Origin: Pseudomonas sp. AKS31
GTDB lineage: Bacteria > Pseudomonadota > Gammaproteobacteria > Pseudomonadales > Pseudomonadaceae
DNA: 64,000 nucleotides
Assembly: GCF_023634765.1 (NCBI RefSeq)
Contig: NZ_JAMLFX010000002.1
Span: 895,738-959,737, forward strand
Direction of reading: 5' to 3'
In this document: positions 1-7,818 of the stretch, piece by piece
Position numbering within the stretch: position 1 is the stretch's first letter
Layout: the number at the start of each line of letters is the position of its first letter
The notes under the pieces: generated by a model
The model's database searches: none
The model's input: the letters and a program-made list of their open reading frames with translations, nothing else
Told to the model about the DNA's origin: nothing
Position numbers and translations under genes: made by a program

Positions 1-170
1 TTGTCAGCCAGGTCTTCCAGCTCGGTTGGGCAAACGAAGGTGAAGTCGGCTGGGTAGAAGAATACAACCGACCACTTGCCTTTCAGGTCAGCGTCCGAGA
101 CTTGAACGAAGTCGCCGTTTTTGAACGCGGTAGCTTTGAACGGTTTTACTTGGCTGTTGATGATAGGCAT
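1..170 (-). CDS. ahpC: Alkyl hydroperoxide reductase subunit C (partial, N-terminus)
   Basis: This is the first 56 or so residues of a 2-Cys peroxiredoxin; the rest lies beyond the left edge of the window. The start ATG is at 168-170 and the protein opens [16 protein letters not shown]. The peroxidatic cysteine motif FVCPTE is visible near residue 47, within the usual [15 protein letters not shown] block. AhpC reduces hydrogen peroxide and organic peroxides in the cytoplasm and is recharged by AhpF, which is not visible here. The upstream region (171-307) is AT-rich and contains a palindrome that could be a regulator site. The family call is secure. Confidence 0.95.
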   Translation of the reverse strand, partial: MPIINSQVKPFKATAFKNGDFVQVSDADLKGKWSVVFFYPADFTFVCPTELEDLAD

Positions 171-271
171 TGATGACTCTCCGTCAGGGGTTATGAAGTT
201 GATGGGTGAATCCTACCCACTCACTCGACGGATGGCTCATTGGCAAACCTGATGCTGCTGATTTGTTTTCG

Positions 272-294
272 CTATTAGCTGACTGTATTAATAG
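272..294 (-). promoter_or_regulatory. Candidate operator upstream of ahpC
   Basis: CTATTA and TAATAG form an inverted repeat separated by 11 bases in an AT-rich stretch about 100 bases before the ahpC start. ahpC is classically OxyR-controlled, and CTAT/ATAG tetramers are the OxyR core. The spacing does not match the canonical ATAG-N7-CTAT array, so this is only a candidate. Confidence 0.3.
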
Positions 295-307
295 AAGAAA
301 ACGATAT

Positions 308-1246
308 CTACGACGAAGCCGGGTTATCCGTAATCCGAGCCATCCCCTGGAATGGGCTGACTTCAACATAGCGCATGGCGGACTTCATATCCTTCCAGCC
401 GACGTAACTCATCAACGATTTCAGATCCCAGCCACTTTGATGCGCCCACGTGGCAAAGCCGCGACGCAGGGAATGGCTGGTGTAGTTTTCGGCGGCAATG
501 CCCGCGCGCTGCAATGCCTGGCGCAGCAGAGGAATGATGCTGTTGGCGTGCAGCCCCTCCTCATTCAGATTGCCCCAGCGATCGATACTGCGGAAAACCG
601 GGCCACGCACCAGTGCGGCTTCGGTGATCCAGTCGATGTAGGCCTGCACCGGGCACAGTTTCAGCAGTGCAGGCGCCTGATAGGTCTGACCGAGGTTCTC
701 GCGATCACCTTTGCTGCGCGGTAGATACAGGGTGATGCCTTTACCGGCGTGCGCTTGAACGTGCTCGATTTGCAAACGGCACAGCTCATCGCTGCGGAAG
801 CCGCGCCAGAAGCCCAGCAGAATCAAGGCGCGATCACGGTAAGCCTTGAGCAGTAACGGGCGGTCCTGCTGCTCTTTTGCGGTTTGCGCCTCATGCTCCA
901 GCCAGTCGATGACGCGCTGCAAATCCTGCAACTGCAGCGGCTCGGCTTGCTTTTCCTGTGCCGGGTGCAACGCGCGGATGCCCTTGAAGACCTTGCGCAC
1001 CACTGGCGCCTTGGTCGGATCGGCAAACCCTTGACTGTTGTGCCATTGCGCCAGCGCCGACAGACGCAGCTTCAACGTATTGATCGACAGCTCTTCAGCG
1101 TGCGCTACCAGATACCGCGCGACGCTGTCGGCTGTCGCGGGCAAGAAACCGCCCCACTTCACTTCGAAATGCTCGATGGCCGCGCGATAGCTGCGGCGCG
1201 TGTTGTCACGGGTGGCGGCTTGCAGATAGCGATCCAGATCGCTCAT
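308..1246 (-). CDS. Tyrosine site-specific recombinase (integrase family)
   Basis: A 312-residue tyrosine recombinase. An N-terminal SAM-like, DNA-binding core-binding domain (about residues 1-95) is followed by the catalytic domain. The catalytic set is visible: Arg151 in GFRSDEL, His258 and Arg261 in HSLR, Trp284 in VGWKD and the nucleophile Tyr293 in MRYVE. I chose the ATG at 1244-1246 (MSDLDRYLQ). The frame stays open for another 975 bases upstream, across the divergent gene, but that extension is antisense to a convincing coding region. No other phage, transposon or integron genes lie beside it. It is divergent from a KfrA-like gene with a 177-base shared regulatory region, which suggests a resident two-gene unit rather than an active island. 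The target site is unknown. Confidence 0.88.
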   Translation of the reverse strand: MSDLDRYLQAATRDNTRRSYRAAIEHFEVKWGGFLPATADSVARYLVAHAEELSINTLKLRLSALAQWHNSQGFADPTKAPVVRKVFKGIRALHPAQEKQAEPLQLQDLQRVIDWLEHEAQTAKEQQDRPLLLKAYRDRALILLGFWRGFRSDELCRLQIEHVQAHAGKGITLYLPRSKGDRENLGQTYQAPALLKLCPVQAYIDWITEAALVRGPVFRSIDRWGNLNEEGLHANSIIPLLRQALQRAGIAAENYTSHSLRRGFATWAHQSGWDLKSLMSYVGWKDMKSAMRYVEVSPFQGMARITDNPASS

Positions 1247-1306
1247 GGGCTGTGTTCTCGCTGGCGTACTGATGCAGGGATACGAAGGCGCATTTTGCCG
1301 CCTGAC

Positions 1307-1400
1307 ACTGGGTAATACCAGTATATCCCGTGTCTTTATTATCAAAGGTTTATCTTTATTTTTGAGATGGTACACTGCGTACTTTAGTGGCATGTACCAC
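1307..1400. promoter_or_regulatory. Divergent promoter region with palindromes between recombinase and KfrA-like gene
   Basis: Three inverted repeats lie in the shared intergenic region: ACTGG-N6-CCAGT at 1307-1322, TGGTAC/GTACCA at 1368-1373 and 1394-1399, and GTGG-N6-CCAC inside the latter. A TATACT -10-like hexamer on the minus strand (about 1320-1325) overlaps the first palindrome. A TGGTACACT extended -10-like sequence on the plus strand overlaps the second. KfrA proteins repress their own promoters through palindromic operators, so these are the natural candidate binding sites. That link is inference. Confidence 0.45.
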
Positions 1401-1423
1401 AGTACGTAACCGTAGGAGTTCAC

Positions 1424-2440
1424 ATGGCCCGTGGCGGCATTACCAAAGCACTGGTGCAGATCGCGCGCACAGCGATCCTCGCCCGTGGCGAACACCCGAG
1501 CATCGATGCAGTACGCATCGAAATGGGCAACACCGGCTCGAAAACCACGATCCATCGTTATCTGAAAGAACTGGATGACGGCGCTCAGCCCATTGAAGCC
1601 TCGGCAGAGCCTATCGATGACGAGTTGACCGCCCTCGTCTCGCGCCTCGCCCAACGCCTTAAAGAGCAGGCGCAAGAGCCTATCGAGCAGGCCCGCGAGC
1701 AGTTTGAGGAACAGCGCGAGGCACTGGAGTCGGAGCTGAAACAGACGCGTCAGACGCTGGAAAAGCTCGAACACGAGCACGATATTCAAGGCGCAGCACT
1801 GGCGCGCGAATCCGAAGCGCTGAACAACACGCGCTCGATGCTGCAGACCGAGCAGACCCGCAACGCCGGGCTGAATCAGGCACTGGCAGACTTTGAATTG
1901 CGCTTGCAGGACAAGGACGAGCAGATCCGCTCGCTGGAAGAAAAACACCTGCACGCCCGTGACGCACTTGAGCACTATCGCAACGCCACCAAGGAGCAAC
2001 GCGAACAGGAACAGAGCCGTCACGAAGCGCAGGTGCAGCAGATTCAGGCCGAGCTGCGTCAGGCGCAGCAAAGTGCGCTGGTTCGTCAGGACGAAATCAC
2101 GCAACTGCACCGCGACAACGAACGCCTGCTCACGGAAAACCGTGGCACCCAGCGCGAACTGAGCCTGCTGCAAGATCAGCTCAAGCAGAGCAATCAGCGT
2201 CAAGACCAGTTGCTGGAACAAGCGACCCGCGTCGACAGCGAACGCACCCTCCTCCAGGAACGCCTGCGTGTAGCGACACTGGAAAGCCAGACACTCAAAC
2301 AGAGCGTCGAGGAGCAGACGCTGCTCAACCAGTCACTGGAAAAGGAATTGAACAAGGTTCAGGCGAGCCTGGAACAAAGCCAGCGTCTGGCAGCTACCGT
2401 TGCGGCAGCGCCAGACTCGGCCAAACCGAAAGGCGCTTAA
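1424..2440 (+). CDS. KfrA-like coiled-coil DNA-binding protein
   Basis: A 338-residue protein. Residues 1-50 resemble the KfrA N-terminal DNA-binding domain ([27 protein letters not shown] followed by a helix ending [10 protein letters not shown]). Residues about 75-325 are an uninterrupted Gln/Glu/Arg-rich coiled coil, and the tail is short and Ala/Lys-rich. KfrA proteins are plasmid accessory partition proteins and autorepressors; chromosomal versions are of unclear role. The start ATG follows GTAGGAG at a good distance. The stop overlaps the stop of gor: the palindrome GCGCTTAAGCGC supplies TAA on both strands. No parA, parB or replication gene lies nearby, so a plasmid origin is not supported. 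It probably works with, or controls, the divergent recombinase. Confidence 0.8.
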   Translation: MARGGITKALVQIARTAILARGEHPSIDAVRIEMGNTGSKTTIHRYLKELDDGAQPIEASAEPIDDELTALVSRLAQRLKEQAQEPIEQAREQFEEQREALESELKQTRQTLEKLEHEHDIQGAALARESEALNNTRSMLQTEQTRNAGLNQALADFELRLQDKDEQIRSLEEKHLHARDALEHYRNATKEQREQEQSRHEAQVQQIQAELRQAQQSALVRQDEITQLHRDNERLLTENRGTQRELSLLQDQLKQSNQRQDQLLEQATRVDSERTLLQERLRVATLESQTLKQSVEEQTLLNQSLEKELNKVQASLEQSQRLAATVAAAPDSAKPKGA

Positions 2441-3795
2441 GCGCCGACCGGCGTACGCATGGTGACGAATTCTTCGGCGGCCGTCGGGTGCACCCCGATT
2501 GTGTCGTCGAAGTCACGCTTGGTCGCGCCAGCCTTCAACGCAATCGCCAGACCCTGCACGATCTCGCCAGCGTCCGGGCCGACCATATGGCAACCGAGGA
2601 CCTTGTCGGTTTTGCCGTCAACCACCAGCTTCATCAAGGTCTTTTCCTGACACTCGGTGAGCGTCAGCTTCATCGGTCGGAAACGGCTTTCGAAAATCAC
2701 CACGTCGTGGCCAGCCTCGTGCGCTTCTTCTTCGGTCAAACCGACCGTGCCGATGTTCGGCAGGCTGAACACCGCCGTCGGGATCATCTTGTAATCCACC
2801 GGACGGTATTGGTCCGGCTTGAACAGACGTCGCGCCACGGCCATGCCTTCGGCCAACGCTACAGGCGTCAGCTGCACACGACCGATGACATCGCCCAGCG
2901 CGAGAATCGATGGCTCGCTGGTCTGGTACTGCTCGTCGACTTTGATGAAGCCTTTGTCGGTGAGTTGCACGTCGGTGTTTTCCAGCCCCAGATTGTCGAG
3001 CATCGGACGGCGACCGGTGGCGTAGAAAATGCAGTCCGCCTCCAGCACACGACCATCCTTGAGGGTGGCTTTCAAGCTGCCATCGGCCTGCTTGTCGATA
3101 CGCGCGATGTCGGCATTGAACTGCAGATCCAGGCCACGCTTGGTCAGTTCTTCCTGCAAATGCTTGCGCACCGAACCATCGAAGCCACGCAGGAACAGAT
3201 CACCGCGATACAACAACGTCGTATTGGCGCCGAGGCCGTGGAAAATCCCGGCAAACTCGACGGCGATGTAACCACCGCCAACCACCAGCACTCGTTTTGG
3301 CAGCTCTTTGAGGAAGAATGCCTCATTCGAGCCGATCGCATGTTCGCGCCCCGGAATCTCCGGAATCTGCGGCCAGCCGCCAGTGGCGATCAGAATGTTT
3401 TTGGCAGTGAAACGCTCGCCGCCCACTTCAACCTCATGCGGGCCAACGATCCTCGCGTGCGCTTCATGCAGGGTCACACCGCTGTTGACCAGCAGATTGC
3501 GATAGATGCCGTTGAGGCGATTGATCTCGCGATCCTTGTTTGCGATCAACGTCGCCCAATCGAAATTCGCTTCGTCCAGGCTCCAGCCAAAACCGGACGC
3601 CTGCTCAAAGTCTTCGGCGAAATGCGCGCCGTACACCAGCAACTTTTTCGGCACACAGCCGACATTGACGCAGGTCCCGCCCAGATAGCGGCTCTCCGCC
3701 ACCGCCACTTTCGCGCCAAAACCGGCCGCAAAACGCGCAGCGCGCACACCGCCGGAACCGGCACCAATCACATAAAGGTCAAAATCGTAGGCCAT
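2437..3795 (-). CDS. gor: Glutathione-disulfide reductase
   Basis: A 452-residue NADPH- and FAD-dependent oxidoreductase that reduces glutathione disulfide in the cytoplasm. The FAD-binding motif GAGSGG is at about residue 11, the redox-active pair is Cys42 and Cys47 ([13 protein letters not shown]), and the NADP-binding segment [11 protein letters not shown] is near residue 175. The C-terminal dimer-interface motif GVHPTAAEE carries the catalytic histidine. Length and motifs match glutathione reductase rather than lipoamide dehydrogenase. It lies downstream of galU on the same strand, as in other Pseudomonas, but a strong terminator separates them, so it is probably transcribed separately. 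Confidence 0.96.
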   Translation of the reverse strand: MAYDFDLYVIGAGSGGVRAARFAAGFGAKVAVAESRYLGGTCVNVGCVPKKLLVYGAHFAEDFEQASGFGWSLDEANFDWATLIANKDREINRLNGIYRNLLVNSGVTLHEAHARIVGPHEVEVGGERFTAKNILIATGGWPQIPEIPGREHAIGSNEAFFLKELPKRVLVVGGGYIAVEFAGIFHGLGANTTLLYRGDLFLRGFDGSVRKHLQEELTKRGLDLQFNADIARIDKQADGSLKATLKDGRVLEADCIFYATGRRPMLDNLGLENTDVQLTDKGFIKVDEQYQTSEPSILALGDVIGRVQLTPVALAEGMAVARRLFKPDQYRPVDYKMIPTAVFSLPNIGTVGLTEEEAHEAGHDVVIFESRFRPMKLTLTECQEKTLMKLVVDGKTDKVLGCHMVGPDAGEIVQGLAIALKAGATKRDFDDTIGVHPTAAEEFVTMRTPVGA

Positions 3796-3873
3796 TTCTA
3801 TCTCCTCGGCAGGGGATCAGCATACCTGCAGCCACCCATTGGGCAAGCACTGCCAATCATATGGGGGCGCAAA

Positions 3874-3904
3874 ATGAAAAAACCCGCCGAAGCGGGTTTT
3901 TCTT
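3874..3904 (-). terminator. Rho-independent terminator of galU
   Basis: Read on the minus strand, an ACCCGC stem with a TTCG tetraloop and GCGGGT is followed by a run of six T. It lies just past the galU stop. Confidence 0.88.
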
Positions 3905-3923
3905 ACAAACCAATCAAGCGCTA

Positions 3924-4763
3924 TTAATAAGCCTTGCCAGTCTTGTAGAAGTTCTCGAAGCAGAAGTTGGTTGCTTCGATGTAGCCTTCAGCGCCACCGC
4001 AGTCGAAACGCTTGCCTTTGAACTTGTAGGCCATGACGCAGCCGTTCTGGGCTTGTTTCATCAGGGCGTCGGTGATCTGGATTTCGCCGCCCTTGCCTGG
4101 CTCGGTCTGCTCGATCAGGTCGAAGATGTCCGGGGTCAGGATGTAACGGCCGATGATCGCCAGGTTCGAAGGCGCGTCTTCCGGCTTTGGCTTCTCAACC
4201 ATGCTGTGAACGCGGTAGATGTCGTCGCGGATCATCTCACCGGCGATAACGCCGTACTTGCTGGTTTCCTGCGGATCGACTTCCTGGATGGCGATGATCG
4301 AGCAGCGGAACTGCTTGTACAGCTTGACCATCTGGGTCAGTACGCCGTCACCTTCGAGGTTGACGCACAGGTCGTCCGCCAGTACCACGGCGAACGGTTC
4401 GTCACCGATCAGCGGGCGACCGGTCAGGATCGCGTGGCCCAAACCTTTCATTTCGGTCTGACGGGTGTAGGAGAACGAGCACTCGTCGAGCAGTTTGCGG
4501 ATACCGACAAGGTATTTCTCTTTGTCGGTGCCTTTGATCTGGTTTTCCAGCTCGTAGCTGATGTCGAAGTGGTCTTCCAGAGCACGCTTGCCACGACCGG
4601 TGACGATGGAGATTTCCGTCAGGCCAGCGTCCAGAGCTTCTTCAACGCCGTACTGGATCAGTGGCTTGTTTACCACCGGCAGCATTTCTTTGGGCATGGC
4701 TTTAGTCGCTGGCAGGAAGCGAGTACCGTAACCGGCTGCTGGGAACAAGCATTTCTTGATCAT
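3924..4763 (-). CDS. galU: UTP-glucose-1-phosphate uridylyltransferase
   Basis: A 279-residue nucleotidyltransferase that makes UDP-glucose for LPS, exopolysaccharide and trehalose/glucan synthesis. The N-terminal signature AAGYGTRFLPATKAMPKEMLP is complete, with the sugar-nucleotide binding residues following (NKPLIQYGVEEA, VVLADDL, VEKPKPEDAPSN). The length is normal for the Pseudomonas enzyme. The gene ends 20 bases before its terminator, and a 258-base region separates it from the divergent small gene at 5022. Confidence 0.97.
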   Translation of the reverse strand: MIKKCLFPAAGYGTRFLPATKAMPKEMLPVVNKPLIQYGVEEALDAGLTEISIVTGRGKRALEDHFDISYELENQIKGTDKEKYLVGIRKLLDECSFSYTRQTEMKGLGHAILTGRPLIGDEPFAVVLADDLCVNLEGDGVLTQMVKLYKQFRCSIIAIQEVDPQETSKYGVIAGEMIRDDIYRVHSMVEKPKPEDAPSNLAIIGRYILTPDIFDLIEQTEPGKGGEIQITDALMKQAQNGCVMAYKFKGKRFDCGGAEGYIEATNFCFENFYKTGKAY

Positions 4764-5021
4764 ATAAGTCCTTGAAAGGGCTGTGTGTACGAGTTTCGGC
4801 GCAGTCTAATCAGGCGGCGTGCACCTTACAATGCCCCGCACTGGCTAACCGATGCCAACATAGAGAAATATTCTCGCCGATAGTTCCATCGACATCCTGG
4901 CGCAGCCAGATCAGCGTAGCTCAAAGCGGCCGACAAACTGAATCACCATACGCTCATCGCCCCCCAATGCGAGCATTTGCCGGTATCATGGCGCCTTTGA
5001 ACCAGCGAACGAGACAGATAG

Positions 5022-5207
5022 ATGGCCGCGGTAAAAATCGTCAACGGGTATGTGATCGACAAGAAAGATGGCAAGTGGACGCTGACCACCACCAACGGCG
5101 AGCACATCGCCGGGCCTTTCGACAGCGAGCAAATGGCGACCGATGTAGCCGCAGTGTTTACTGACACTCCAGCATCAGCCAAACGCCGTGGCAAAGATCA
5201 GGACTGA
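5022..5207 (+). CDS. Conserved small protein, unknown function
   Basis: A 61-residue protein (MAAVKIVNGYVIDKKDGKW...) ending in a basic tail (AKRRGKDQD). It has no signal peptide or membrane segment. The GGPFDSEQMATDVAA-like helix after two short beta strands suggests a small alpha/beta fold, but I recognise no family. A TATCAT -10-like hexamer lies about 35 bases upstream, and a strong terminator follows 21 bases after the stop, so it is a monocistronic unit. This supports a real gene. Confidence 0.75.
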   Translation: MAAVKIVNGYVIDKKDGKWTLTTTNGEHIAGPFDSEQMATDVAAVFTDTPASAKRRGKDQD

Positions 5208-5228
5208 TCTTGCGCGTTACGCCTCCCG

Positions 5229-5254
5229 GCCCTGCTCTCAAGCAGGGCTTTTTT
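5229..5254 (+). terminator. Rho-independent terminator
   Basis: GCCCTGCT and AGCAGGGC form an 8-bp perfect stem with a 4-base loop, followed by six T. It closes the small gene at 5022. Confidence 0.9.
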
Positions 5255-5345
5255 GTGCCCACCTACAAACAAGTGGCCAAACGCTATAACCTTTTCACAC
5301 CGGCGCTGTCAGAGCGTCTAGTCCCCCTCGCTGAAGACCACAAAC

Positions 5346-5633
5346 ATGAATCTGAAAAAATGGCTGCCCCTGATTGCGGTATTGGCACTGGCCGGCTGCG
5401 CAACTTCTCAACCCACATACCTGAACAACGGTGAACAGGGGCTGTCGATCGATTGCTCCGGCGAAGCCAATTCCTGGGCGACCTGCTATGAAAAAGCCGA
5501 TGCGTCCTGCGCGGGCACCGGTTATCGCATCGTTGGCACGGACGGCACGCCTCAGTCCAAGGAAAGCGACAAAACCCTGGGCGTCGATGTCGGCAACTAC
5601 AAGAACCGCAGCGTTGTCGTGGTCTGCAAATAG
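5346..5633 (+). CDS. Small lipoprotein, unknown function
   Basis: A 95-residue exported lipoprotein. A short basic n-region (MNLKKW) and a hydrophobic core lead to the lipobox LALAGC, giving lipidation at Cys19 with Ala at +2, which by the Lol rule favours the outer membrane. The mature part has three further cysteines (IDCSGE, ATCYEKADASC) and a final Cys94, so disulfides are likely in the periplasm. I recognise no named family. It converges on the 76-residue gene at 5637, only 3 bases away. Confidence 0.82.
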   Translation: MNLKKWLPLIAVLALAGCATSQPTYLNNGEQGLSIDCSGEANSWATCYEKADASCAGTGYRIVGTDGTPQSKESDKTLGVDVGNYKNRSVVVVCK

Positions 5634-5636
5634 GGC

Positions 5637-5867
5637 TTACATGTGAATTTCGGCGAATTTGATGCCGAGTCCACGGACGACATCGATCAGATCGTCGAGA
5701 CGGTTGAAGGATTCGACCTCGTCGTTATCGTCGACCAGAAAGTAGCTGCGACCGGCGCTCTTCTTGAAAAACACAATCCACTCACCCGGATTCGCCGGGT
5801 TCTGGATGACATGGGTGGCAGAGATCAGGCCCTCTGCATGGCGCTCCCGTACTTGCTCTCGCTTCAT
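5637..5867 (-). CDS. Conserved small protein, unknown function
   Basis: A 76-residue protein, MKREQVRERHAEGLISATH..., ending GIKFAEIHM. I chose the ATG at 5865-5867 because GGAG sits 7 bases upstream; a longer in-frame start at 5954 would overlap the neighbouring gene's end and has no ribosome site. The sequence alternates short strands (WIVFFKK, SYFLVDDND) with a C-terminal helix. It is acidic in the middle, with no signal peptide or membrane span. I do not recognise the fold. It lies downstream of the lipoprotein gene at 5939 on the same strand. Confidence 0.72.
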   Translation of the reverse strand: MKREQVRERHAEGLISATHVIQNPANPGEWIVFFKKSAGRSYFLVDDNDEVESFNRLDDLIDVVRGLGIKFAEIHM

Positions 5868-5886
5868 CGCGACTCCAGAAATGAAA

Positions 5887-5915
5887 ATGCCGTCACAGCA
5901 TGACTGCGACGGCAT
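5887..5915 (-). terminator. Weak hairpin between two minus-strand genes
   Basis: ATGCCGTC and GACGGCAT pair around a 13-base loop, and the minus-strand tail is ATTTTCATTT. It sits after the lipoprotein stop and just before the ribosome site of the next gene, so it may partly terminate or modulate. Confidence 0.4.
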
Positions 5916-5938
5916 CGGTGCTGATGACCAGTAGTCTA

Positions 5939-6295
5939 TCAGCCGGAAATGCACGCATTGGCGGCCTTTTGCACATCACGTGGACGCACCGGCACATTAG
6001 ACATGCGCTCATGCAGCTTGATGCTGCTGCCGCCGGAGCGATCTTCGATATCAAATACCGCTGCCGCGCCAGTGGACAATTTCCCCGGCACGATGACCCG
6101 AACCCCATCCTTGTGCGGCTGCATTTGCAGTGCGCCACGGCTGTTTGCCAGCTTCTCGGCCAGGCATTGGGCATATTCATGGGGTTTCTTGCCGGAGATC
6201 ACGCTCATGGTCGGCAACGTTTCATTGATTTCGGAAACACTCGCACAACCACCTACAGCCAGAATCAACGGCAGACACACCACACCCCACTTCAT
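5939..6295 (-). CDS. Lipoprotein, unknown function
   Basis: A 118-residue lipoprotein. The signal ends in LAVGGC with lipidation at Cys17 and Ala-Ser following. The mature part has a conserved look: ETLPTMSVISGKKPHEYAQCLAEKLAN, then a basic HKDGVRVIVPGKLSTGAAAVFDIEDRSGGSSIKLHERM beta region and a final Cys. This layout, with a helix carrying Cys followed by a strand-rich domain, recurs in small Pseudomonas envelope lipoproteins of unknown role. The start ATG follows a GGAGG-like sequence on the minus strand (complement of cctcc at 6301). Confidence 0.8.
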   Translation of the reverse strand: MKWGVVCLPLILAVGGCASVSEINETLPTMSVISGKKPHEYAQCLAEKLANSRGALQMQPHKDGVRVIVPGKLSTGAAAVFDIEDRSGGSSIKLHERMSNVPVRPRDVQKAANACISG

Positions 6296-6505
6296 ATAAA
6301 ACCTCCGTTAAAGACCGTCCGACAGCACAAATGCCGTTTTTCTCCGGGGCCTTCTGCATTTAACCCGCATCCGTTTGCGAATATCTGTTCAAAATTGTCA
6401 AACCAACGCCCGACGGCCAGATAATAACCCGTGCGGGCTGATAAACTGCGCCAATCGACAAGCTATCGTTTTGATTTTGTAGAAAAAGCCCTTCTGGAGG
6501 CGCCC

Positions 6506-6808
6506 ATGAAATTCATTCACCAGCGCGAACACCTCAACGAAGACGACATCGTCGTCATTCAATGCTCGCAAATGTGCAACATCCGTCTGATGAACGACGC
6601 CAACTTCCGCAGCTTCAAGAATGGCGGCCGTCACACTTACCACGGCGGCGCCTTCGACACCTTCCCGGCCCGTATCACCGCACCAAGCACCGGTTTCTGG
6701 AACATCACCATCGACACCGTCAACCGCCGCGCGATCAGCGTGACCCGCAAGCCGACGCTGACTCACTCGATCAAGATCATCCGTCGCTCCAGCAGCAAAC
6801 TCAGCTGA
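6506..6808 (+). CDS. DUF1883-family small protein
   Basis: A 100-residue protein, MKFIHQREHLNEDDIVVIQCSQMCNIRLMND..., of the type I associate with DUF1883. It is strand-rich, with a conserved GGxxTYHGGAFDTFPARIxxPSTGFWNITID core. DUF1883 proteins have been found fused to TIR domains in other bacteria, but here it stands alone. I chose the ATG at 6506 because CTGGAGG lies 6 bases upstream; the longer in-frame start at 6431 has no ribosome site. It is followed after 28 bases by another small gene and may be co-transcribed with it. Confidence 0.8.
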   Translation: MKFIHQREHLNEDDIVVIQCSQMCNIRLMNDANFRSFKNGGRHTYHGGAFDTFPARITAPSTGFWNITIDTVNRRAISVTRKPTLTHSIKIIRRSSSKLS

Positions 6809-6836
6809 GACACGCCGCTCAACCAGAAAGGAATGC

Positions 6837-7010
6837 ATGACCGTGGCCCAAACAACCAAATACGTCATCAAGTACAAACTCAACGGTGAACGCCGCTTCG
6901 AGTTCGCGCAGCTGGAAAACGGCACCGAAGAAGAAGCCAAGGCTGAACTGGACAAGCTTCATGGCCAGGACGAAAAGATCAGCGAAATCGCCGTCAGCAA
7001 AGCGCTTTAA
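6837..7010 (+). CDS. Small protein, 57 residues, unknown function
   Basis: An ORF running MTVAQTTKYVIKYKLNGERR and ending EIAVSKAL. AGAAAGGA sits 5 bases before the ATG, a strong ribosome site. The predicted pattern is beta-beta-alpha-beta with many charged residues (EEEAKAELDKLHGQDEK), typical of a compact cytosolic domain. It lies 28 bases after the DUF1883 gene and ends just before the first Ada-box-like site. I recognise no family, but codon use is normal for the neighbourhood. Confidence 0.68.
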   Translation: MTVAQTTKYVIKYKLNGERRFEFAQLENGTEEEAKAELDKLHGQDEKISEIAVSKAL

Positions 7011-7021
7011 GCAACGACAAG

Positions 7022-7047
7022 GATTTGACCGCAAGCGACGGAGTGTT
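7022..7047 (+). promoter_or_regulatory. Ada-box-like site upstream of 2OG oxygenase/alkB
   Basis: GAT-N6-GCAA (7022-7034) nearly matches the Ada consensus AAT-N6-GCAA. The block 7024-7047 matches 8495-8518 upstream of ada at 21 of 24 positions, including a shared CGGAGTGTT downstream part. Finding the same element before two alkylation-repair units supports a common regulator. Confidence 0.6.
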
Positions 7048-7102
7048 CCGTCGCCAGGCCTGACCCAGACTGGCTGCCTCGACCGTGAGTCAAGGAGTCA
7101 GC

Positions 7103-7813
7103 ATGTCGATGTCACCCTCGCGTCTGGAGTCGCTCGAGTGGGCAAGCCTTGTCCAGCAACTGGATCTGGACGGCTTCGCGATCATCCGTTCGCTGTTGCT
7201 GGCCGACACCTGCGATCACCTGAGTGCACTGTATCCGCAGACCGAACCGTTTCGATCGCAGGTCATCATGGCCCGTCACGGCTTCGGTCGCGGTGAATAC
7301 AAATATTTCCGCTACCCCCTGCCAACTCCGGTAGAACGCCTTCGCTGCGCGCTGTATCCGCGCCTGGCCCCCTTGGCCAATCGCTGGTATGAACGCATGA
7401 ACCTGCCCGAACGTTTTCCGCCGACCCACGCCGAATTTCTTCAGCGCTGCCATGCTGCAGGCCAGATACGCCCTACCCCTCTGCTGTTGCAATACGGCCC
7501 GCAGGACTACAACTGTCTGCATCAGGACCTGTATGGCGAATCGGTTTTTCCGCTGCAAGTGGCGATTCTTCTGTCAGAACCCGGGCAAGACTTCAGCGGT
7601 GGAGAGTTCGTTCTCACCGAGCAGCGCCCGCGCATGCAATCTCGCCCGCACGTGCTCGATCTGACGAAAGGTGATGCGGTGATCTTTGCTGTGAACCAGC
7701 GCCCTGTCAAAGGCGTGCGCGGTGATTATCGGGTGACTCTGCGTCATGGCGTCAGTCGCCTGCACAGTGGAAAAAGGCATACCCTAGGCATCATCTTTCA
7801 CGACGCTACCTGA
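7103..7813 (+). CDS. 2OG-Fe(II) oxygenase, alkylation-repair associated
   Basis: A 236-residue 2-oxoglutarate/iron-dependent dioxygenase. Iron ligands are His140 and Asp142 (CLHQDLYGE) with His215 (LRHGVS), and Arg225 is the likely 2OG-binding residue. FSGGEFVLTEQRPR is the usual strand before the second half of the jelly roll. I chose ATG 7103 over the GTG at 7085 because AAGGAG lies 5 bases upstream. It ends 5 bases before alkB, so the two form an operon behind an Ada-box-like site. It is distinct from AlkB in sequence. A role in repairing or tolerating alkylation damage is inferred from context; the substrate is unknown. Confidence 0.85.
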   Translation: MSMSPSRLESLEWASLVQQLDLDGFAIIRSLLLADTCDHLSALYPQTEPFRSQVIMARHGFGRGEYKYFRYPLPTPVERLRCALYPRLAPLANRWYERMNLPERFPPTHAEFLQRCHAAGQIRPTPLLLQYGPQDYNCLHQDLYGESVFPLQVAILLSEPGQDFSGGEFVLTEQRPRMQSRPHVLDLTKGDAVIFAVNQRPVKGVRGDYRVTLRHGVSRLHSGKRHTLGIIFHDAT

Positions 7814-7818
7814 CCACC

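Noticed and set aside
1247..2221. A 637-residue minus-strand frame extending the recombinase across the KfrA-like gene
   Set aside because: The extension is antisense to a convincing coiled-coil gene, and the recombinase starts naturally at MSDLDRYL with a normal N-terminal domain.
308..2440. Prophage or integrative element marked by the integrase
   Set aside because: No phage, conjugation or cargo genes and no nearby tRNA attachment site; the neighbours are core genes.
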